A stretch of DNA of 18,624 nt. It comes from Patescibacteria group bacterium. GTDB lineage: Bacteria > Patescibacteriota > Microgenomatia > PFEM01 > JAHIFH01. The notes beneath the pieces are model-generated. The model was not told the origin of the DNA. It searched no databases and saw only the letters and a program-made list of their open reading frames with translations. Shown here piece after piece: positions 13,289-18,624 of the stretch (positions within the stretch are counted from its first letter, which is position 1; each line of letters begins with the position of its first letter). The position numbers and the translations under genes are program-made. The stretch spans positions 1 through 18,624 of the forward strand of contig JAHIFH010000042.1 in the NCBI GenBank assembly GCA_018900995.1, given 5' to 3'.

Positions 13289-14436
13289 TCGTTTATGACC
13301 GGGTTAACAAAATTGGGGGAGCGGAAAGAGTTTTAGAAGCTCTTCATCAAATCTGGCCTAAAGCGCCTTTGTTCACCGCTGTTTATTACCCAAAAACCGC
13401 TCCTTGGGCAAAAAAATTCAAGGTGATTCCTTCTTTTTTAAATAAATTTCCTTTTGCCAAGAAGCGCCATGAAGCTTATCCTTATTTAATGCCCCTGGCT
13501 TTTGAGTCATTTTCTTTTGACGAGTACGATGTCGTTATTTCTGTTACCAGTGAAGCGGCGAAAGGGATTATCACCAAGCCTAAAACCTTTCATATTTGTT
13601 ATTGTTTGACCCCCACTCGTTATCTTTGGAGCGGCTATCAGGATTATTTTCAAAATAAAGGCTTTCGTTTCTTGACCACGCCAATTGTTACTTACCTTCG
13701 CTCTTGGGATAAAATTGCGGCCCAAAGACCAGATGTTTTTTTAGCCATTTCGGAAAATGTGAAAAGAAGAATTAGAAAATATTACAACAGAAATTCTAAT
13801 GTAATTTATCCGCCAGTGGATACTAAGAAATGGCAGGTGTTAGAAAAGGAGGAAATAGAGGATTATTTTTTACTTGTTTCTCGATTAGATTTTGGTTATA
13901 AAAAAGTCGATTTAGCCATTGAAGCTTTTAATCAGTTAGGTTTACCTTTAAAAATTATTGGCACAGGTTCCCAAATGAGGAATTTAAAAAGAAAAGCTCA
14001 AAAAAACATTGAATTCTTAGGACAATTGACAGATAAACAGCTTTTAGGTTACTATCAAAGGTGCCAGGCGGTAATCTTTCCGCAGGAGGAAGATTTTGGT
14101 TTAGTACTTTTAGAAACCCAGGCAAGCGGCAGGCCGGTTATTGCCTTTCGAAAGGGGGGAGCGCTGGAAACAGTGATTGACCCCGCAAAATCCCGACGTA
14201 ACGTCGGGATCGCGGGGCAGGAAGCGACCGGCTTATTTTTTACCCCTCAGACGCCAAGGGCGCTAGTAAGGGCTGTTAAGCAATTTGATGCCAGCCAATT
14301 TAAACCTCAAGCTTGTCGTCAAAATGCGGAAAAATTCAGTCAAGAGAGTTTTAAAAAAGAATTTAAAAAAACAGTAGAAGAAAAATGGAAAAAGCACCAG
14401 AAAACCTCTACATCGTCATTCCTGCAGGCGGGATAG
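13276..14436 (+). CDS. WbaZ-like GT4 family mannosyltransferase with an in-frame palindrome
   Basis: The start is the ATG at 13276 (MRVALVYDRVNKIGGAERVLEAL), giving 386 residues. An upstream in-frame TTG at 13237 would lie within the GxxExxY gene and add 13 residues unlike the family. The IGGAERV loop, the CYCLTPTRYLWSGYQDYF segment and the EDFGLVLLE form of EX7E are hallmarks of the WbaZ/RfbZ-like GT4 group, which includes GDP-mannose-dependent transferases. Adjacent to a guanylyltransferase this makes mannosyl transfer the best guess. After GGALETVID (D302) relatives go almost directly to the TGLFF strand. Here about 14 extra residues (PAKSRRNVGIAGQEA) are encoded by a strong palindrome at 14181-14217. 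The C-terminal dozen residues overlap the next gene by 52 nt, and the stop falls inside that gene's nucleotide-binding motif. Confidence 0.9.
   Translation: MRVALVYDRVNKIGGAERVLEALHQIWPKAPLFTAVYYPKTAPWAKKFKVIPSFLNKFPFAKKRHEAYPYLMPLAFESFSFDEYDVVISVTSEAAKGIITKPKTFHICYCLTPTRYLWSGYQDYFQNKGFRFLTTPIVTYLRSWDKIAAQRPDVFLAISENVKRRIRKYYNRNSNVIYPPVDTKKWQVLEKEEIEDYFLLVSRLDFGYKKVDLAIEAFNQLGLPLKIIGTGSQMRNLKRKAQKNIEFLGQLTDKQLLGYYQRCQAVIFPQEEDFGLVLLETQASGRPVIAFRKGGALETVIDPAKSRRNVGIAGQEATGLFFTPQTPRALVRAVKQFDASQFKPQACRQNAEKFSQESFKKEFKKTVEEKWKKHQKTSTSSFLQAG
14181..14217 (+). repeat. Strong palindrome inside a GT4 coding region
   Basis: TCCCGACGT (14191-14199) and ACGTCGGGA (14201-14209) are perfectly complementary with one base between. 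Outside them CCCCGC (14181-14186) pairs with GCGGGG (14212-14217) across a small internal loop (AAAA against TC). The block is much more GC-rich than its surroundings. It encodes most of the surplus residues in the WbaZ-like protein, which points to an inserted palindromic element kept in frame. Confidence 0.75.
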
Positions 14437-15497
14437 GAACCCGTCTCTGGCCGAGATCAAGGCAGAAACATCCAAAGCAGTTTCTGAAACTTTCTAGAAA
14501 TAAAAGCATTACTCAAGAAACAGTTAGTAGATTGGAAGGTTTTATTCCCTACAAGCGCATCTTTGTTGTTGCCCATGATCGCTATAAACAGAAATTACTT
14601 GAACAATTACCTAAATTCTTACCAGAAAATTTTATTTCTGAACCGGAAAGAAGAGGCACCAGCGCTGCTATTGGTTTGTCAGCGATGTTTATCAGAAGAA
14701 AAAATCCTCAGGGAGTGGTTCACTTTCTTGTTAGTGATGATCATATTGAAAACGTACCCCGCTTCAGGAGAATGGTTGAAGCTGCCGCAGAGGTGGCGGA
14801 TAAAGAAAAAACATTAGTTGTCTATGGAGTAAAACCAACTTATCCGGCAACGGGATATGGTTACATTAAATTTAAGAAAAAAATTAAAACAATAGGTGAT
14901 ATACCTATTTTTGAAGCCGAAAAATTTGTTGAAAAACCTAACGAAGCTACAGCCAAAAAATTTATAGCTACGGGCAAATATTTTTGGCATTGTTCAGGAT
15001 TTACATCGCGATGTGATGTTCTTCTTTCTGAAATGGAAAAAAAATGGCCTTCGGGATTCAAATTGCTCACCAAGATGGATAAGCTTGTGGGTTTGCCTGC
15101 AGACGTTGAAGAGGGGGAGATCGCCAAAATATACCATCAAATTGAAAATGTGCCAATAGAATATTCGATTTTAGAAACAGCTACCAAAGTGATGATGGCT
15201 AGGCAGGAAGATACCTGGCGAGACATTGCCAACTGGCGGGTAGTTTATGATATTTCTAAAAAGGATAAAGACGGTAATGTAATCATTAGTGCTGGTGAAA
15301 AAGGAGAGTTTGTTGGAATTGAGGCTAAAAATAATCTTGTTCATTTCGATGACCAGCTTATAGCGGTAATTGGAGTGGAAGGTCTGATTATAGTTGATAC
15401 GGGAGATGCTGTTTTGATTTGTAATAAAGATAAGGCTGAAAATGTCAAAAAAATGGTTGAATACTTAAAGAAAACGGGCAGGAAAGAGTATCTTTAG
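14385..15497 (+). CDS. manC: Mannose-1-phosphate guanylyltransferase
   Basis: Makes GDP-mannose from mannose 1-phosphate and GTP in the cytoplasm. The N-terminus has IPAGGIGTRLWPRSR followed by PKQFLKL, the GTP-binding signature. Later come SDDHI (metal/substrate region), PTYPATGYGYI, and EKFVEKPNEATA, all in the usual order. At 370 residues it is the short, monofunctional form without the C-terminal phosphomannose isomerase domain of long ManC proteins. The region that is usually SIDYAVME reads PIEYSILE, and the usual WDDVGSW reads WRDIANW; these are mild departures. The ATG at 14385 is the only candidate before the GG motif and lies inside the preceding GT4, a 52-nt overlap. It probably feeds the GT4 enzymes of this cluster. 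A nucleotidyltransferase with a different sugar is possible but less likely. Confidence 0.9.
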   Translation: MEKAPENLYIVIPAGGIGTRLWPRSRQKHPKQFLKLSRNKSITQETVSRLEGFIPYKRIFVVAHDRYKQKLLEQLPKFLPENFISEPERRGTSAAIGLSAMFIRRKNPQGVVHFLVSDDHIENVPRFRRMVEAAAEVADKEKTLVVYGVKPTYPATGYGYIKFKKKIKTIGDIPIFEAEKFVEKPNEATAKKFIATGKYFWHCSGFTSRCDVLLSEMEKKWPSGFKLLTKMDKLVGLPADVEEGEIAKIYHQIENVPIEYSILETATKVMMARQEDTWRDIANWRVVYDISKKDKDGNVIISAGEKGEFVGIEAKNNLVHFDDQLIAVIGVEGLIIVDTGDAVLICNKDKAENVKKMVEYLKKTGRKEYL

Positions 15498-15501
15498 GAA
15501 A

Positions 15502-16140
15502 ATGTTTTACGACATTGTCAAACGAGTAACTGATTTAACAATGGCAACCATCCTGCTCATTGTCTTCTTTCCTTTGTTGGTTTTGATTGCGATTGCCATT
15601 AAGCTCGATTCACCTGGTCCAATTTTTGCTGATACGCCCAAAAGAGTTGGCAAAGGGGGAAAACTTTTCCGCATGTATAAATTTCGCTCGATGATTACCA
15701 ATGCCCATGAACTCCTTCGGACCGATCCTAAATTCCGCCGCATTTATGAGCAATATAAAAGAAACAGCTACAAGCTTAAAGATGATCCAAGAATTACTTG
15801 CGTTGGTCAGTTTGTTAGACGCTTTTCTTTGGACGAATTACCCCAAATCATTAACATTTTCAAAGGAGAAATGAGTCTCGTTGGTCCCCGAGCTTATTAT
15901 CCCGATGAGTTAGAAGAACAACAAAAGATCTACCCAAAAAGCCAAAAATATGTTAAACAATTATTAAAAGCAAAACCAGGGATTACTGGCTTTTGGCAAG
16001 TCCAGGGTCGGAGCGAAATAAATTTTGATAGGCGAGTGAGGATGGACGCAACCTATGTTAGCCGGCGTTCAATTTTAGAAGACATCATTATTATTCTCAG
16101 GACTCCCTGGGCAATGATTTCTGGTAAAGGAGCTTTGTGA
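15502..16140 (+). CDS. Polyprenyl-phosphate sugar-phosphate transferase (short PglC/WcaJ C-terminal type)
   Basis: Starts glycan assembly by moving a sugar phosphate from a nucleotide sugar to polyprenyl phosphate at the inner membrane face. At 212 residues it holds only the catalytic bacterial sugar transferase domain (PF02397), with one hydrophobic, probably re-entrant segment (about residues 10-33). The four-helix N-terminal part and the CoA-binding-like domain of WcaJ/WbaP are absent. Motifs in order are KLDSPGPIF, RVGKGGKLFRMYKFRSM, the catalytic pair D111-E112 in SLDELPQ, MSLVGPRAY, and PGITGFWQVQGRS. The gene starts 4 nt after manC; an AGGA overlapping the manC stop lies very close to the ATG. 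It is coupled to the next gene by a GTGA overlap. Which sugar it loads (glucose, galactose, mannose or an amino sugar) is unknown. Confidence 0.92.
   Translation: MFYDIVKRVTDLTMATILLIVFFPLLVLIAIAIKLDSPGPIFADTPKRVGKGGKLFRMYKFRSMITNAHELLRTDPKFRRIYEQYKRNSYKLKDDPRITCVGQFVRRFSLDELPQIINIFKGEMSLVGPRAYYPDELEEQQKIYPKSQKYVKQLLKAKPGITGFWQVQGRSEINFDRRVRMDATYVSRRSILEDIIIILRTPWAMISGKGAL
16127..16132 (+). promoter_or_regulatory. Shine-Dalgarno selecting a GTG start
   Basis: AAGGAG ends 4 nt before the GTG at 16137, which overlaps the upstream TGA as GTGA. No ATG exists in this frame near the N-terminus, so this site fixes the GTG start of the DUF4012 gene and implies translational coupling to the sugar transferase. 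Confidence 0.8.
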
Positions 16141-18107
16141 AAGACACCTTAAACAAAAAAATCAATCTTGAAGAGACTCCCACTGAGGAGGCGAGTTTGC
16201 AATCCAAGAAGAGGTTTAAATTAAAGTTTAGGTTTAAGCCCCGCTTTTCCAAAAAGATAGTCTTTTCAGTCGTGGGGATTTTGGCTGTTTTAAGTGTTTT
16301 TCTCTTTTTCTTTCTTTTCTTGCCTCTTTGGAAAATAAAAGGCGATTTACCACCGTTAATAGCCAGTGGACAAAAAGTATCAGCCGCAATTCAGACCCAA
16401 GATCTTAATCAAGCGGTGACGAACATTGAAGAAACGAGCCAGGGTTTAGATAAAATGGCCAAGGATTATCGTCGGTTAGGCTGGTTTAGGTTTATTCCTT
16501 TTTTTGGGAATTATTATCGTGATGGTCAGCACTTAATAAGAGGTGGCGACTATCTTCTTCAGGCAGCTAAAGTGGGTATTGAGGGACTCCAGCCTTATGC
16601 TGATATTCTGGGACTTGAGGGTGAGGAGAAGAAGACCATGGAGGAGATGACAGTTGAAGAAAGATTATTATTGGTTTTAGATACAGTTGATAAACTTCAG
16701 CCTAGCCTGGATGAAATTGGGGAGAAACTCGAACTTGCCAGAGAAGAAATTGACCAGATTGACCCTGGTCGTTATCCTCAGACTCTATTTGGCAAGAAAA
16801 TTCGAGTTAATGTAATTGTTTTAATTAACGCTATTGATGGAGCGGCGGAAATCGCTTTGAAAGCTAAGCCGGTAATCAGCTATCTTAAGCCTTTGTTAGG
16901 CGTTCCTGATGAGAAGCGCTATTTATTGCTGTTCCAAAATGACACAGAGTTAAGACCAACCGGCGGCTTTATCACTGCTTATGCTGAAATGTCAGTTCAC
17001 AATGGCAAAATCACTCCTTTAGGCTCGCATGATATTTACTCTCTTGATGCCAAGTTTGGTAATCGAGTTAAAGCTCCTGAGCCAATCCTAAATTATCATA
17101 AAAACGTTTTCTATTGGCATCTTCGAGATATGAATCTCTCCCCAGATTTTGCTCAGTCAATGGAAACTTTCTGGGAACACTTTCAAAAAGTTGGTCCAAA
17201 AGAAATAGATGCCATTATTGCTGTTGATACCAATGTCTTGGTTGATTTGCTTGAGAACCTTGGTCAAATTGGCGTTCCGGGTTGGGGCAATTTCTCGTCG
17301 GAAATAGATGAGCGTTGTGATTGTCCTCAGGTTGTTTATGAATTAGAACTTCTTGCTGATAAGCCAGTGAGTGAGTGGCGAACTGAGCGGAAAGCGGTTC
17401 TTGGTCCGTTAATGCATTCCATTTTAGCTAATGCCATGGGTTCCCCGCGGAAGAAATGGCCTGAATTTTTTAATATTACCTTAGCTGCCATTCAAGAAAA
17501 ACACTTGTTGTTCTATTTTTTAGATGAAGAACTTCAGCAGGCAATGGAGGCTTTAAATGCGGCTGGAAGAATTAAAGAAGCAGAAGGCGATTATTTCCAT
17601 CTTAATGATTGTAATTTTGCTGGAGCGAAATCAGATATGTTTATAGAACGGTCGGTGAAGCAGGAGATTGAAATCGCTAGTGATGGAACGGTGACGAAAA
17701 TGGTTACCATTGATTATCGGAACCCGGCGCCACCTTCCAATTGTAATTTAGAAGCCGGCGAGCTTTGCTTAAATGGTCTTTATCGTGATTGGGTGAGACT
17801 TTACGTACCTCAAGGAAGTGAATTAATTGAAGCCACTGGAGCAGAAATCGAGACTAAAGTTTATGAGGACTTAGGCAAAACTGTTTTTGAAACTTTTTAT
17901 GGTGACCAAGCGCCTCTGAGACCTGAAGGCAAAAAACAGCTGACCTTTAAATATAAATTGCCGTTTAAGCTAGAGAAAGGAGAGGATTATCAGTTATTGA
18001 TTCAAAAGCAACCAGGCACTTATAACCCAGAATACGAGATTATCTTAGATAGTCAGCAAGAAATCTTTGAGTTAACCACTGATCGCCACTTACAATTCAG
18101 CCGCTAG
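16137..18107 (+). CDS. Membrane-anchored DUF4012 protein
   Basis: A 656-residue protein. Its first 40 residues are cytoplasmic and include a strongly basic KKRFKLKFRFKPRF stretch, then comes one transmembrane helix at about residues 41-63. A helical region of about 190 residues follows, with an IPFFGNYYRDGQHL segment. The DUF4012 core (PF13196) starts near residue 257 with KRYLLLFQNDTELRPTGGFITAY and continues through GSHDIYSLDAKFG, LRDMNLSPDFAQSMETFWEHF and DAIIAVDTNVLVDLLENLG. The C-terminal 150 residues look like a beta-rich outer domain (TIDYRNPAPPSNC, LYRDWVRLYVPQGSELIEA). The biochemical role of DUF4012 is not known; the family is often near exopolysaccharide genes in Actinobacteria and Patescibacteria. 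A role in glycan export or anchoring is inference. It is the last gene before recO, 3 nt away. Confidence 0.88.
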   Translation: MKDTLNKKINLEETPTEEASLQSKKRFKLKFRFKPRFSKKIVFSVVGILAVLSVFLFFFLFLPLWKIKGDLPPLIASGQKVSAAIQTQDLNQAVTNIEETSQGLDKMAKDYRRLGWFRFIPFFGNYYRDGQHLIRGGDYLLQAAKVGIEGLQPYADILGLEGEEKKTMEEMTVEERLLLVLDTVDKLQPSLDEIGEKLELAREEIDQIDPGRYPQTLFGKKIRVNVIVLINAIDGAAEIALKAKPVISYLKPLLGVPDEKRYLLLFQNDTELRPTGGFITAYAEMSVHNGKITPLGSHDIYSLDAKFGNRVKAPEPILNYHKNVFYWHLRDMNLSPDFAQSMETFWEHFQKVGPKEIDAIIAVDTNVLVDLLENLGQIGVPGWGNFSSEIDERCDCPQVVYELELLADKPVSEWRTERKAVLGPLMHSILANAMGSPRKKWPEFFNITLAAIQEKHLLFYFLDEELQQAMEALNAAGRIKEAEGDYFHLNDCNFAGAKSDMFIERSVKQEIEIASDGTVTKMVTIDYRNPAPPSNCNLEAGELCLNGLYRDWVRLYVPQGSELIEATGAEIETKVYEDLGKTVFETFYGDQAPLRPEGKKQLTFKYKLPFKLEKGEDYQLLIQKQPGTYNPEYEIILDSQQEIFELTTDRHLQFSR

Positions 18108-18110
18108 TTA

Positions 18111-18624
18111 ATGGACAGAACCTATAAAACCGAAGGGATTATTCTCAAGCGAATTAATTACGGGGAAGCCGACCGCATTTTAACCATTTACACCAAGCAT
18201 TATGGTAAAATTCGGGCTTTGGCTAAGGGAGTGAGGCGGATTACCAGTCGCCGGGGCGGCAATGTCGAGCTTTTTAACCAAGCCGTCCTTTTTCTTAATA
18301 AAGGCAAAAATCTTGACCTTCTCACCGAAGCTCAAGTAGTTAATTCTTTTAAATCATGGCGTCGAGATTTAAAAAAAGTCACCGTGGCTTATTATTTTTG
18401 TGAGCTGGTAGACAAACTGACGCCTGAGGAGCAGCCTAATCAGGCTGTTTTTCAACTGCTAAGCCGCTATCTAGGTAAAATAGGCACCGCTATCCTCCCA
18501 GAGCTAACGAGAAGCTTTGAGGAGGCTCTTTTAAGAGAACTGGGCTTTGGTGTGCCTGAGGAGCTTAGGAGAAGCTCAAACAGTCTCAGGGATTATATTG
18601 AATCCATCACTGAGAAAAAGCTCA
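18111..18624 (+). CDS. recO: DNA repair protein RecO, N-terminal part (partial at 3' end)
   Basis: The ATG at 18111, three bases after the DUF4012 stop, opens a frame that runs off the window (171 codons visible). It begins MDRTYKTEGIILKRINYGEA, then DRILTIYTKHYGKIRALAKGVRR, the N-terminal OB-fold signature of RecO. A positively charged loop (RRITSRRGGN), a second set of strands (VELFNQAVLFLNKG) and the start of the helical domain follow. RecO binds single-stranded DNA and helps load RecA in the RecFOR pathway. It is unrelated to the glycan genes in function; its position suggests either read-through expression or that the glycan block lies upstream of a housekeeping gene. The zinc-binding region, if present, would lie beyond the window. 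Confidence 0.92.
   Translation, partial: MDRTYKTEGIILKRINYGEADRILTIYTKHYGKIRALAKGVRRITSRRGGNVELFNQAVLFLNKGKNLDLLTEAQVVNSFKSWRRDLKKVTVAYYFCELVDKLTPEEQPNQAVFQLLSRYLGKIGTAILPELTRSFEEALLRELGFGVPEELRRSSNSLRDYIESITEKKL

Noticed and set aside
18453..18476. Terminator-like hairpin CAGCCT/AGGCTG followed by TTTTT
   Set aside because: It lies in the middle of the recO coding frame, the T-run is only five bases and the frame is well conserved, so it is most likely coincidental.

Overview
The window is one uninterrupted, plus-strand run of cell-surface glycan genes that ends in a DNA-repair gene. It most resembles a genome of the Candidate Phyla Radiation (Patescibacteria), probably a Microgenomates-like lineage. 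That is inference from an AT-rich sequence, very tight packing with overlapping starts and stops, many multi-membrane GT-C and GT4 enzymes, a DUF4012 protein, and a short PglC-like sugar-phosphate transferase. TGA is used as a normal stop, so there is no sign of the recoded TGA of SR1/Gracilibacteria. No taxonomic marker is present except the 5' part of recO.

Layout. 1-5078: the end of a GT-C membrane glycosyltransferase, then GT4, GT-C and GT4 genes, then a hexapeptide-repeat O-acyltransferase. 5078-8017: a two-helix membrane protein of unknown function, a GT2 and an O-antigen ligase/polymerase-like membrane protein. 8018-8106: the longest gap (89 nt), filled by inverted repeats that form a possible RNA switch. 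8107-12801: GT-C, GT4, GT2 and GT4 genes, overlapping or abutting. 12801-13253: a GxxExxY (PD-(D/E)XK-like) gene, the only non-glycan gene inside the run. 13276-16140: a WbaZ-like GT4, a mannose-1-phosphate guanylyltransferase and the initiating sugar-phosphate transferase. 16137-18107: a membrane-anchored DUF4012 protein. 18111-end: the N-terminal part of RecO. No stretch of 300 bases lacks a gene.

How the genes fit together (inference from families). The guanylyltransferase supplies GDP-mannose. The small transferase would load the first sugar phosphate on a polyprenyl lipid. GT2 and GT4 enzymes would extend the glycan at the inner membrane face. GT-C enzymes would add sugars from lipid-linked donors outside, the acyltransferase would decorate, and the O-antigen ligase-like protein would polymerise or attach the product. 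No flippase, ABC exporter or chain-length regulator is visible here.

The most unusual layer is a set of small repeats. (i) Two 70-nt elements of identical design (four heptamers, a 14-nt spacer identical in both, four inverted heptamers) lie in frame inside two unrelated glycosyltransferase genes. (ii) A hairpin repeat built on CGCTWCGCG fills the gap before two GT4 genes, and degenerate inverted copies bracket the GxxExxY gene. (iii) A strong palindrome is embedded in frame in the WbaZ-like gene. (iv) A heptamer tandem repeat lies in a transmembrane segment of the third GT-C gene. Together they suggest active small palindromic elements, some tolerated inside proteins, like the palindromic elements of Rickettsia.
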